Source: Acidimicrobiia bacterium
Lineage (GTDB): Bacteria; Actinomycetota; Acidimicrobiia; Spongiisociales; ZC4RG35
Assembly (NCBI GenBank): GCA_025928935.1
Contig: JAICNB010000018.1
Span: 1-46,559 of the forward strand
DNA: 46,559 nt
Direction of reading: 5' to 3'
Part shown: piece by piece, positions 16,946 to 23,833 of the stretch
Layout: the number at the start of each line of letters is the position of its first letter
Numbering within the stretch: position 1 is the stretch's first letter
Translations under genes and position numbers: made by a program
The notes under the pieces: generated by a model
Told to the model about the DNA's origin: nothing
Databases searched by the model: none
Seen by the model: the letters and a program-made list of their open reading frames with translations, nothing else

Positions 16946-16966
16946 GTGTGTAGTGTCACTAAGCAC
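16946..16966. promoter_or_regulatory. GntR/FadR-like operator candidate before the M24 gene
   Basis: A perfect 11-bp palindrome TAGTGTCACTA (16951-16961) fits the GntR-family pattern TnGTnnnACnA. Flanking bases extend the symmetry (GTG...CAC). It lies about 60 bp upstream of the M24 peptidase start. No GntR gene is in the window. Confidence 0.4.
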
Positions 16967-17020
16967 GTCGGCATGATCTCGGCAGCAGACGGATGAGCCG
17001 GACAGACAAGGAGACCATCG

Positions 17021-18277
17021 ATGAGCGTTGAGTTCCCCGTGGCCACCAGCCCCGCACCAGGTGTGATCGGGGTCGATTGGGAGAGCCGCGTCGACTTCGA
17101 ACGTCTCCGTCAGCACCGCATCGCCCGGGTCAAGATGCTCATGGAGCAGGAAGATCTGGCTGCCCTACTCCTCTTCGAGACATCGAACATCAGGTACGCC
17201 ACCTCTACCCAGATCGGGTACTGGGCCTTCAACAAGGGGGAGCGGTACGCACTGGTGACCCAGGAGAGCCGGCCTCGCATCTGGGATTTCGGCTCGGCTG
17301 CCAAGGCCCACCGTCTCCAGCTGCCCCACATGTACGACACCGAGAACTCGGTCGGGGGCAATACGGGGCTGCAAGGGGCGATCGGGCCCGAAGCCGGTCT
17401 CCACTCCCGTGCCGCCGCCGAGATCCGCCAGGTGCTCGAGGCCGAAGGGTTGGCCGGCGAGCGTCTCGGGGTCGACATGGCGGAGACCGGTGTCTTCCTC
17501 GCCCTTCAAACCGAGGGCTTGAACGTGGTGGATGGCCAGCAGGCGATGATGAAAGCGCGGGAGATCAAGAGCCCCGACGAGATCATCCTCCTCACCCAGG
17601 CCTGCGCCATGGTCGACGGCGTGTACCAGGACATCTTCGAGGCGTTGAAGCCCGGGATCAGGGAGTCGGATGTGGTCGGCCTCGCCCACGCCCGTCTCTT
17701 CGAGATGGGCTCCGAGTTCGTCGAAGCCATCAACTCGATTGCCGGAGAGCGATGCAGCCCGCATCCCCACGTGTTCTCCGACCGTCTGATCCGCCCGGGC
17801 GACCAGGCCTACTTCGACATCATCCACGTCTTCAACGGATACCGGACCTGTTACTACCGGACCTTCGTAGTGGGCCGGGCCACCCAGGCCCAGCGTGATG
17901 CGTTCAAGCAGTCACGTGAGTGGATGGATGCAGCCATCGACCTGGTCAAGCCCGGAGCCAGCACGGATGAGATCGCCAAGGTATGGCCTCGGGCCGAGGA
18001 GTTCGGTTTCGACGACGAGATGGATGCCTTCGGGCTCCAGTTCGGGCACGGAGTGGGGGTCGGTCTCCACGAGCGTCCCATCATCAGCAGGCTCAACTCC
18101 ATCGACGCCCCGATCGAGATCCAAGAGGGCATGGTCTTCGCCCTCGAGACCTACGCCCCGGCCGCCGACGGAAGATCCGCCGCCCGCATCGAGGAGGAGG
18201 TGGTGGTGACGGCCGAAGGCTGCAAGATCATCACTCTCTTCCCGTGCGAAGAGCTGATGGTCGCCAACGCCTACTAG
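17021..18277 (+). CDS. M24-family peptidase-like protein (creatinase/Xaa-Pro peptidase fold)
   Basis: A 418-residue pita-bread-fold protein. The creatinase N-terminal domain covers about 25-170 and the M24 domain about 185-410. Metal-site positions: Asp266 (AYFDII), His343 (QFGHGVG), Glu376 (FALET) and Glu391 (RIEEE) are kept, but the second Asp, 11 residues after the first, is Cys277. M24 members include aminopeptidase P, creatinase, ectoine hydrolase and DddP; the altered site means a peptidase role is not assured. The substrate is probably a small C-N compound. It lies 87 bp downstream of lhgO on the same strand. Confidence 0.85.
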   Translation: MSVEFPVATSPAPGVIGVDWESRVDFERLRQHRIARVKMLMEQEDLAALLLFETSNIRYATSTQIGYWAFNKGERYALVTQESRPRIWDFGSAAKAHRLQLPHMYDTENSVGGNTGLQGAIGPEAGLHSRAAAEIRQVLEAEGLAGERLGVDMAETGVFLALQTEGLNVVDGQQAMMKAREIKSPDEIILLTQACAMVDGVYQDIFEALKPGIRESDVVGLAHARLFEMGSEFVEAINSIAGERCSPHPHVFSDRLIRPGDQAYFDIIHVFNGYRTCYYRTFVVGRATQAQRDAFKQSREWMDAAIDLVKPGASTDEIAKVWPRAEEFGFDDEMDAFGLQFGHGVGVGLHERPIISRLNSIDAPIEIQEGMVFALETYAPAADGRSAARIEEEVVVTAEGCKIITLFPCEELMVANAY

Positions 18278-18312
18278 GAGGCCGCGGCAAGACACCCCTT
18301 TAGGCTTGGCCG

Positions 18313-19023
18313 ATGCAGCTGGCGCCTTCGCTTCATCGCATCGGGTCCGACCTGGTCAACGTCTATCTCGTCGAAGACGACACCGGAGTCACCGTCATCG
18401 ATGCGGGTCTCCCCGGCCAGTGGGACGAGCTCGAGCCGGAGCTGGCCTCGATGGGCCGCACCCGCGCCGACGTTCGCGGTGTCGTCCTGACCCACGGGGA
18501 CACCGACCACATCGGTTTCGCCGAGCGAATCCGACGCGACCACGGCATCCCGGTCCACGTGCACGAGCTCGACGCCCCCCGGGCCCGGGGTGAGGTGAAG
18601 AAAGACATCAAGTGGGGCAAGGTGAAAGTCGGCCCGTTGATGAAGTTCATGTGGTACAGCGGACGACGTGGTGGTCTGAGGATCTCCCCGGTCGCGGAAG
18701 TGGGGACATTCCTCGACGGGCAGGCGCTGGATCTTCCGGGTTCACCGCTGGTGATTCACATCCCCGGTCACACGCCGGGAAGCGTTGCCTTTCACGTCCC
18801 GTCGGTGGACGCCGTCTTCGTTGGTGATGCGATGACCACGGGACATGTCCTCACCGGGGCGATAGGGCCCCAGCCCGCCCCATTCACGATGGACCCCGAC
18901 CAGGCCCTGGCTTCGCTGGCACGTCTCGAGGGCCTGGAAGGGACCTGGGTCCTGCCGGGCCACGGCCCACCCTGGGATGGTGGCATCGCAGAGGCGATCC
19001 GGTTGATCCGGGAGACGGCATAG
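18313..19023 (+). CDS. MBL-fold metallo-hydrolase
   Basis: A 236-residue metallo-beta-lactamase-fold hydrolase. The zinc motif is THGDTDHIG (HxxxDH), followed by IPGHTPGS, FVGDAM and a C-terminal LPGHGP, giving the full metal-ligand set. Family members cleave thioesters (glyoxalase II), lactones or sulfur compounds; no substrate can be named. Leaderless start is likely: TAGGCT (18301-18306) ends 6 nt before ATG. The next gene follows after 10 bp. Confidence 0.9.
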   Translation: MQLAPSLHRIGSDLVNVYLVEDDTGVTVIDAGLPGQWDELEPELASMGRTRADVRGVVLTHGDTDHIGFAERIRRDHGIPVHVHELDAPRARGEVKKDIKWGKVKVGPLMKFMWYSGRRGGLRISPVAEVGTFLDGQALDLPGSPLVIHIPGHTPGSVAFHVPSVDAVFVGDAMTTGHVLTGAIGPQPAPFTMDPDQALASLARLEGLEGTWVLPGHGPPWDGGIAEAIRLIRETA

Positions 19024-19033
19024 GCGGGCCCCG

Positions 19034-20125
19034 ATGAGGCGCTGTCTCACGGTGCTCACGGTGATGGCGGTCCTCGCCTGCAGCGGGACCTCGGCCAACA
19101 CTTCGACCACGGGGACACCGCCAACCACGGTGGCTGCCCCCACAACCACGATCGCCGGCACCACCACCCAGCCAATCCCGCCGACGTCCAACTCCACGGC
19201 AACCGTGCCGGCGACGATCGCCCCGGCCGATCTGACCCTCGAGTCGTTCCCCGTCCCTGACGGGTCGGGGCCGCACGACGTGGCCCCGGCCGCCGATGGA
19301 GGGGTCTGGTACACCGCACAGGCCACTGGTGAGTTGGGCTGGCTCGACCCCGAGACCGGCGAGACCAGACACACCGATCTCGGGCCCGGCTCGGCGCCCC
19401 ACGGGGTCATCGTCGACGACGCAGGGACGGCTTGGGTCACGGATAGCGGGCTCAATGCCATCCTCTCGGTCGACTCATCAGGTCAGGAAGTGACCATCTA
19501 CCCACTGCCCGAGGAGCGCCCCGATGCCAACTTGAACACGGCCACGTTCGATGGGGTCGGTGTCCTCTGGTTCACCGGGCAGAACGGGATCTACGGCAGT
19601 CTCGACCCGGGAAGCGGGGAGATCACAGTCAACGACGCACCAGAGGGTCGTGGGCCATACGGGGTGACCACCACACCCGAGGGAGTGGTCTACTACGCCT
19701 CGCTGGCGGGGTCGCACATCGCCCGCATCGAGCCCGACGGCAGTGCAACCGTCATCGAGCCGCCCACCCCGGACCAGGGCGCACGCCGGGTGTGGTCCGA
19801 TTCCGAGGGTCGGATCTGGGTGAGCGAGTGGAACACCGGGAACCTCAGCCGGTACACACCCGACATCGACGCTTGGGACACATGGCCGCTTCCAGGCGAG
19901 AACCCGGAGACGTACGCAGTCTTCGTTGACGAAACCGACATCGTGTGGGCCAGCGACTTCGGTTCGAACTCGATGGTCCGATTCGACTCGATCACCGAGC
20001 AGTTCGACACCTACGCCCTGCCCCACGACCCTGGCAACGTGCGTCAGATCCTCGGCCGGTCGGGGGAGGTGTGGTTCCCGGAATCAGCAGCCGACAACCT
20101 GATCGTGATCAGGACGGCCGCGTAG
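19034..20125 (+). CDS. Vgb-like beta-propeller lipoprotein
   Basis: A 363-residue lipoprotein (LTVMAVLAC, Cys16) with a long Thr/Pro linker (17-70) and a beta-propeller of the virginiamycin B lyase / SMP-30-like type. Repeated blades end in GGVWYTAQ, GTAWVTDS, GVLWFTG, GVVYYAS, GRIWVSE, DIVWASDF and GEVWFPES. True Vgb lyases open streptogramin lactones, but extracytoplasmic homologues of this kind mostly have unknown roles, and the key catalytic residues cannot be confirmed here. It is 10 bp after the MBL gene and likely co-transcribed. Confidence 0.85.
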   Translation: MRRCLTVLTVMAVLACSGTSANTSTTGTPPTTVAAPTTTIAGTTTQPIPPTSNSTATVPATIAPADLTLESFPVPDGSGPHDVAPAADGGVWYTAQATGELGWLDPETGETRHTDLGPGSAPHGVIVDDAGTAWVTDSGLNAILSVDSSGQEVTIYPLPEERPDANLNTATFDGVGVLWFTGQNGIYGSLDPGSGEITVNDAPEGRGPYGVTTTPEGVVYYASLAGSHIARIEPDGSATVIEPPTPDQGARRVWSDSEGRIWVSEWNTGNLSRYTPDIDAWDTWPLPGENPETYAVFVDETDIVWASDFGSNSMVRFDSITEQFDTYALPHDPGNVRQILGRSGEVWFPESAADNLIVIRTAA

Positions 20126-20135
20126 AGCCAGGCCG

Positions 20136-20164
20136 TTGCGCTGGGCCCTGTATCGGTCTATACT
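20136..20164 (+). promoter_or_regulatory. Sigma-70-type promoter of the CGNR gene
   Basis: TTGCGC (20136-20141), a 17-bp spacer, and TATACT (20159-20164) form a near-consensus housekeeping promoter 45 bp before ATG 20209. Confidence 0.6.
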
Positions 20165-20208
20165 GTGTTCGAACCTTACCGATCCGAAGACGAAACGTAG
20201 ACCATCAA

Positions 20209-20763
20209 ATGGATTTTTCGCATTACAGCGATGAACCGGTCCGGATGGCGGTCGACCTGGTCAACTCATTGGACGTCGTCAGTGGGCAGGAGACTCTCGA
20301 GGTCCCCGGGGACGTTGCTTCGTTCATCGAGGCCCACAACGGCGACTGGTGCCGACCTGGATGGCAGCCTGGAGAGAGGGACCTTCACGAGGTCCGCGCT
20401 CTCCGTTCCCGCCTCCGGCAGGTGTTCGAAGCTGCCACCGACGAGGAGGCGGCTGCTGTCCTGAACGATGTCCTCGCCGACATGGAGGCGGTCCCACGTG
20501 TGAGCGTTCACGGGACGGCGCCCCATCTCCATTTCGAATCGGAAGCCGGCAGCCCGGCCCGCTATCTCGGCGCCATCACCGCCATGGGATTGAGCGTCGC
20601 CCTCATCGAGGGTGGCTTCGACCGCTTCGGCATCTGCCATTCCTCCACGTGCGAGGACGTCTTCGTGGATGTGTCCCGCAATCATTCACGTCTGCATTGC
20701 TCGGACAGGTGCACGACCCGGGAGAACGTCGCAGCCCACCGGGCGCGCCGCCGCGCCGGCTGA
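20209..20763 (+). CDS. CGNR zinc-finger transcription factor-like protein
   Basis: A 184-residue protein with an ABATE-like N-terminal domain (LVNSLDVVSGQE at about 17, the usual LxNT/LVNS opening) and a C-terminal zinc finger. The finger reads FGICHSSTCEDVFVD...RLHCSDRCTTRENVAAHRARR, equivalent to the CGNR finger (C-x4-C ... C-x3-C), with CSDRC in place of the usual CGNRx. Proteins of this family are thought to be stress-related DNA-binding regulators. It has its own promoter and precedes the sigma-factor block. Confidence 0.85.
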   Translation: MDFSHYSDEPVRMAVDLVNSLDVVSGQETLEVPGDVASFIEAHNGDWCRPGWQPGERDLHEVRALRSRLRQVFEAATDEEAAAVLNDVLADMEAVPRVSVHGTAPHLHFESEAGSPARYLGAITAMGLSVALIEGGFDRFGICHSSTCEDVFVDVSRNHSRLHCSDRCTTRENVAAHRARRRAG

Positions 20764-20774
20764 CCCAACGGCCT

Positions 20775-20799
20775 GTATCAGCGTCGATTCGCCACGCTC
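20775..20799 (+). promoter_or_regulatory. Bipartite element, copy 1 (GTATCAG-N14-GCTC)
   Basis: GTATCAG (20775-20781), 14 nt, then GCTC (20796-20799), 43 nt before ATG 20843. It is the same layout as elements at 22501, 23584 and 23761 and is read as a candidate promoter for an alternative sigma factor. Confidence 0.5.
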
Positions 20800-20842
20800 T
20801 TCCCGGCACACGTAGGTCGTGATCACACGAAAGGGGAGGGAC

Positions 20843-21046
20843 ATGAGCAGCTATCTGACCGAGGCTCTGGTCTACGAGCGGATCAACCGCTATCAGAACG
20901 AGGCCGCCGCCCATCGTCGCAACAGAGCGGCCCGCCCGGAGGGCCCGAGTGCGTTCGATCGAGTCACCGAGGCATTGGGACGTGGCCTCGTCGCCATCGG
21001 CGAATCATTCAAAGTCGATCGTCGGCCGAGGATCCCCGCGATCTGA
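20843..21046 (+). CDS. Small protein of unknown function in the sigma-factor block
   Basis: A 67-residue soluble protein: acidic N-terminus SSYLTEALVYERINRYQNEAA, a basic centre (HRRNRAARPE) and an amphipathic helix (FDRVTEALGRGLVAIGESF). Not recognised. ATG 20843 follows AAGGGGAGGG, a very strong ribosome site, and the bipartite element lies 43 nt before it. Probably a member of the regulon of the neighbouring sigma factor. Confidence 0.6.
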   Translation: MSSYLTEALVYERINRYQNEAAAHRRNRAARPEGPSAFDRVTEALGRGLVAIGESFKVDRRPRIPAI

Positions 21047-21235
21047 CGCCCGGCCATGTCGTCGAACCTTCGAGGCTCGACGGTAGAGGCCGATCAGGAC
21101 CGACCCTCGGTTGCACCGGGGGTCGTTCCACGTGTTGGAGGAGTTTGGGACGCGTCCTCCCGACGAGGCGTGAGACTCCCGAAGATTCTCGTATTTGAGG
21201 GCCGGGCCCGACCCCCGGATCCGTACGATGAAGTC

Positions 21236-21832
21236 ATGGCGTCCTTGGCGCATGCCACCCACGGCGAGCTTCTGACACTGGCCAAATCCGGCGACAAGGC
21301 GGCCTGGGCACAACTGGTCGACCGGTTCAGCCAGATGGTTTGGTCGATCGCCCGCAGTTTCAGACTGGACGATGCCACCGCCAAGGACGTGAGCCAGACC
21401 GTCTGGCTGCGTCTGGTCGAGAACATCGACCGAATCGACGACCCGGAGCGGCTTCCTGGTTGGCTCGCCACCACCTGCCGTCGCGAGGCACTGCGGGTCC
21501 AGGGACTGCGAAACCGGGTGATCCCCACCGAGTTCGAGTACGACGTCCCCGATGATCGACCCTCATTGGAGACGATGCTGGTCGAGGACGAGGAAGCACG
21601 CGAGGTGGTCGCCGCTCTCGAGACGATCAGCGAGGACTGCCGGCAGCTGCTTCGCCTGCTCACCACCGAACCACCACTCAGCTACGAGGAGATCTCCGAC
21701 ATCGTCGGCCGCCCGATCGGAAGCCTGGGGCCCACTCGATCCAGGTGCATCGAGCGGCTCAAGGCCGCTATTTCAGCGCGTATCAATGGGGGCGGAAGAG
21801 GCTCTTCGGGGTCAGGAGATGATGCCAAGTGA
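21236..21832 (+). CDS. ECF-type RNA polymerase sigma factor
   Basis: A 198-residue sigma-70-family protein. Region 2 is LVDRFSQMVWSIARSFRLDDATAKDVSQTVWLRL (about 28-61, core and -10 binding); region 4 is LLTTEPPLSYEEISDIVGRPIGSLGPTRSRCIERLK (about 141-178, -35 recognition). The variable, acidic linker (DDRPSLETMLVEDEEA) is typical. ATG 21236 is chosen because TACGAT (21224-21229) sits 6 nt before it (leaderless); a longer frame to 21056 has poor coding character. A tiny frame starts at its stop with a GTGA overlap. No standard zinc anti-sigma follows. Confidence 0.92.
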   Translation: MASLAHATHGELLTLAKSGDKAAWAQLVDRFSQMVWSIARSFRLDDATAKDVSQTVWLRLVENIDRIDDPERLPGWLATTCRREALRVQGLRNRVIPTEFEYDVPDDRPSLETMLVEDEEAREVVAALETISEDCRQLLRLLTTEPPLSYEEISDIVGRPIGSLGPTRSRCIERLKAAISARINGGGRGSSGSGDDAK

Positions 21833-22011
21833 CGGAGTCGAGACCTCAGCCTGGTGAGGGGTCCGCAGCGGCGGTCTGCCGCGGACCGGGCGGATTGCCT
21901 CGCATCGCCAAAGAAAACCGCCACGAGCCGGCGGTCTCGAGGCGATCTGCGACGGCCAACGGCCCAGCTGTGTCTCCTACGTCCACCAACCGAGGAGCTG
22001 ATGTCCGATGA
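21829..22011 (+). CDS. Possible 60-residue coupled small protein
   Basis: An open frame that begins with GTG overlapping the sigma-factor stop (GTGA) and ends in TGA overlapping the next ATG (ATGA). The product is disordered, basic and rich in Pro, Arg, Ser and Ala, with one Cys. Exact four-base overlaps at both ends suggest translational coupling, but composition alone is close to random high-G+C sequence. It could be a co-regulator of the sigma factor or merely a frame that lets ribosomes pass. Confidence 0.35.
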   Translation: MTESRPQPGEGSAAAVCRGPGGLPRIAKENRHEPAVSRRSATANGPAVSPTSTNRGADVR

Positions 22012-22466
22012 CCAATCCGCCCGATCGAGAAGAAAAGAGAATCATGTCGCTTCTCCAGCGGGGGCTCGATCAATCGGACCCGGTTCCGCCCGATGTGACG
22101 GACTTTGCCAAGACGGCCCTCATTTGGCGGACCATCGACGCCGAGCTTGCGCTGTTGACCTACGACTCCACCGATGAGACGACGTCCATTTCGGTGAGAT
22201 CGACTGCTTCGGCGCGGATCGTTGGCTTCGAGGCCGGTGAATGGATGATCGATCTCGAGCACGACGCCTCGACCGGCGAGCTGCGGGGCCAGATCCAGCC
22301 TCCAGCTCGTCTCGATGTCGAGCTCCATGTCACCGGCGGCGTGCTCGCGACCGAGACGGACGAGCTGGGACGGTTTTCCTTCGACGGTGTCGAAGCGGGC
22401 CCGGTGGCCATCGTCATCCGAGCGGACGGTGGCGAGATGGTCAAGACGGAGTGGATCCTGCTCTGA
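22008..22466 (+). CDS. Sigma-linked protein with carboxypeptidase-regulatory-like beta domain
   Basis: A 152-residue protein. The N-terminal 45 residues are helical (DVTDFAKTALIWRTIDAELALL). The C-terminal 80 form a beta sandwich with TDELGRFSFDGVEAGPVAIVIRADG, the carboxypeptidase regulatory-like pattern. Such proteins often sit right after ECF sigma genes in actinobacteria, which suggests a sigma-regulating role, though no anti-sigma motif is visible. GAGGAG lies 10 nt before ATG 22008. Confidence 0.7.
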   Translation: MTNPPDREEKRIMSLLQRGLDQSDPVPPDVTDFAKTALIWRTIDAELALLTYDSTDETTSISVRSTASARIVGFEAGEWMIDLEHDASTGELRGQIQPPARLDVELHVTGGVLATETDELGRFSFDGVEAGPVAIVIRADGGEMVKTEWILL

Positions 22467-22500
22467 CCGGCTGACGAACCGGTCGATTCCTGGCCAGGCT

Positions 22501-22525
22501 GTATCAGGCGGCCATCGTGCCTCTC
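22501..22525 (+). promoter_or_regulatory. Bipartite element, copy 2 (GTATCAG-N14-TCTC)
   Basis: GTATCAG (22501-22507), 14 nt, TCTC (22522-22525), 55 nt before the small gene at 22581. Same layout as copy 1. Confidence 0.5.
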
Positions 22526-22580
22526 TCCAGATTTGAAACGTCGTCATCGGGCGACGTCCGTCAGCGAGGAAAGGCGCGAC

Positions 22581-22766
22581 ATGATGAACATGTCCGAAGC
22601 CCAGGAGCCGAGGGACACCCGGCGCTTTGTCTGGGCGGTTCGACCCTTCGAGATGCTCGAGAACCCCGTTCAGCGGTGGTTGGGCAATCGCATGAAAGAG
22701 AATCGCCTCCAGGTGAAGCACCGGCCCCAGGTCCTGCGACGCCTCATTGTTCGCCCCGCCATGTGA
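22581..22766 (+). CDS. Small basic protein of unknown function
   Basis: A 61-residue, Arg/Lys-rich soluble protein (RRFVWAVRPFEMLENPVQRWL, then MKENRLQVKHRPQVLRRLIVRPAM). No family is recognised. GAGGAAAGG precedes the ATG. A bipartite element lies upstream and a perfect hairpin downstream, so it is a complete single transcription unit, probably in the sigma regulon. Confidence 0.6.
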   Translation: MMNMSEAQEPRDTRRFVWAVRPFEMLENPVQRWLGNRMKENRLQVKHRPQVLRRLIVRPAM

Positions 22767-22801
22767 CGAGGCAGAGGCTCACACGCCTCGCTACGGAGTA
22801 G

Positions 22802-22829
22802 GAGAGCCCCCGCCACTGCGGGGGCTCTC
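22802..22829 (+). terminator. Perfect 12-bp hairpin terminator
   Basis: GAGAGCCCCCGC (22802-22813), loop CACT, GCGGGGGCTCTC (22818-22829), then TCATGG. No U-tract, but the stem is perfect and directly downstream of the small gene. Confidence 0.7.
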
Positions 22830-22856
22830 TCATGGTCGGTCGACCAGCACAACATG

Positions 22857-22886
22857 AAGAGGGACCGCCCGGAGGCGGCCCCTCTT
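22857..22886. terminator. Hairpin terminator for the minus-strand repeat protein
   Basis: AAGAGGG-a-CCGCC pairs with GGCGG-c-CCCTCTT, one internal mismatch, 20 bp beyond the stop of the minus-strand gene at 22907. It may also act on the plus strand (TTGGTTCTGT follows). Confidence 0.6.
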
Positions 22887-22906
22887 GGTTCTGTCTCGCG
22901 TCCCGT

Positions 22907-23509
22907 TCAGGGAATCCGGTTGTCCCACTCGGGCTGCACGAGCTCGGCCGGCTGCCGGCTAGCCGCCTGCGCCCGCACCATGTCGAGGTTGCCTTCGCTC
23001 GACGACCCGACCGCGGCGGGCCCGGGCACATAGATCACCTCACCGAGCTTCTCGGTCAGATACTCCAACCGGGTCTGCTCCGGGCTGATCCCGCGATGCT
23101 CTATCTGCTGGGCAGCCAGGTCCATCTTGGTCTTCTCCGGGCTGATCCCGGGGTGCTCGACGACCTGTCCAGCCAGGTCCATCTTGGTCTTCTCGATGTT
23201 GAAGCCAGGATGCTGGGCTCTGACCTGGAGCGCCAGGTCGTTCAGCCGCTCGAGCTCGGCGGCCGCGTTGGACCGCGTAGAGGCCTGGTAGGCCGCCTCG
23301 AGCTGCCGGACCATCTCGTCGTAACGATCGGAGGCGATCTCCGCTGCACGTGTCGAGGCGTTGGACACTGTGACCTCGTCGCCCTGATTGAAGGCAAACA
23401 CGAAGCCAACAGCGATCACGACGGCCAGAGCAGCAGCCGCGAAGCCGAGTCCCTTGCCGGATCGGCCGACGCCGGTTGTGGTACCCGACTGGGTAGCACT
23501 AGTAGACAT
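22907..23509 (-). CDS. Membrane-anchored protein with three 19-residue repeats
   Basis: A 200-residue protein of unknown family. A flexible N-terminus (1-20), one membrane helix (about 21-40), an extracytoplasmic helical region (45-98), then three tandem 19-residue repeats at 100-118, 119-137 and 138-156 with the pattern H-[PR]-G-x3-E-x-T-[KR]-[ML]-[DE], then a disordered tail. The first two repeats are almost identical, also at DNA level. GGGAGAG precedes the ATG. Bipartite element copy 3 lies upstream, which places it in the putative sigma regulon. It could be a cell-surface stress protein. Confidence 0.75.
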   Translation of the reverse strand: MSTSATQSGTTTGVGRSGKGLGFAAAALAVVIAVGFVFAFNQGDEVTVSNASTRAAEIASDRYDEMVRQLEAAYQASTRSNAAAELERLNDLALQVRAQHPGFNIEKTKMDLAGQVVEHPGISPEKTKMDLAAQQIEHRGISPEQTRLEYLTEKLGEVIYVPGPAAVGSSSEGNLDMVRAQAASRQPAELVQPEWDNRIP

Positions 23510-23559
23510 GTCTCTCCCTTTCTGTGGTCAGGGACCCTTTGTCCCCCACTGGCGGAAAG

Positions 23560-23584
23560 GAGCAGCGGTCGGGGGGCCTGATAC
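23560..23584 (-). promoter_or_regulatory. Bipartite element, copy 3 (GTATCAG-N14-GCTC)
   Basis: On the minus strand: GTATCAG (23584-23578), 14 nt, GCTC (23563-23560), 50 nt before the ATG at 23509. Confidence 0.5.
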
Positions 23585-23624
23585 ATCTCATTCGGCGATT
23601 GGCTACATGTGGGTTGCTCCATGA

Positions 23625-23654
23625 GAGAAGGGCCGTCTGACGACGGCCCTTCTC
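23625..23654 (-). terminator. Perfect 13-bp hairpin ending a short minus-strand transcript
   Basis: GAGAAGGGCCGTC (23625-23637) and GACGGCCCTTCTC (23642-23654) pair perfectly around 4 nt. On the minus strand it is followed by TCATGG, as is the plus-strand hairpin at 22802-22829. No gene abuts it, so it probably ends a short RNA driven by bipartite element copy 4. Confidence 0.6.
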
Positions 23655-23736
23655 CTCTCTCCCTCGGTCGTGAGCTTCTCGCCCGCAACCTCCCCGCCGG
23701 TCTTCTTCGCATGAACGGGTTGTTCCCGTCAGCTAG

Positions 23737-23761
23737 GAGAATGTTCGAGGTCTCCTGATAC
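23737..23761 (-). promoter_or_regulatory. Bipartite element, copy 4 (GTATCAG-N14-TCTC)
   Basis: On the minus strand: GTATCAG (23761-23755), 14 nt, TCTC (23740-23737). About 80-110 nt downstream is the perfect hairpin at 23654-23625. Confidence 0.4.
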
Positions 23762-23833
23762 GCATGACCACAAATCCAGCCGTGGTCCGAGCGATCACGC
23801 AAGCGAGGGGGCCGGCGGGATAGCCTGAAGTGC

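Larger units (their letters stand above)
23510..23833. other. Intergenic stretch with two bipartite elements and a hairpin
   Basis: No supported protein gene. It holds bipartite element copy 3 (23560-23584), a perfect 13-bp hairpin (23625-23654), bipartite element copy 4 (23737-23761) and the -10 box of the holin-family gene (TAGCCT, 23821-23826). An open frame from 23712 on the minus strand runs through the hairpin and looks non-coding. Confidence 0.6.

Noticed and set aside
15596-17116. 506-codon open frame on the minus strand
   Set aside because: It lies wholly opposite lhgO, has no family motif, and its composition is that of an antisense shadow in high-G+C DNA.
23093-23210. Near-identical DNA repeats that could suggest a CRISPR array
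   Set aside because: They are 57-bp in-frame units without spacers and encode the 19-residue protein repeats.
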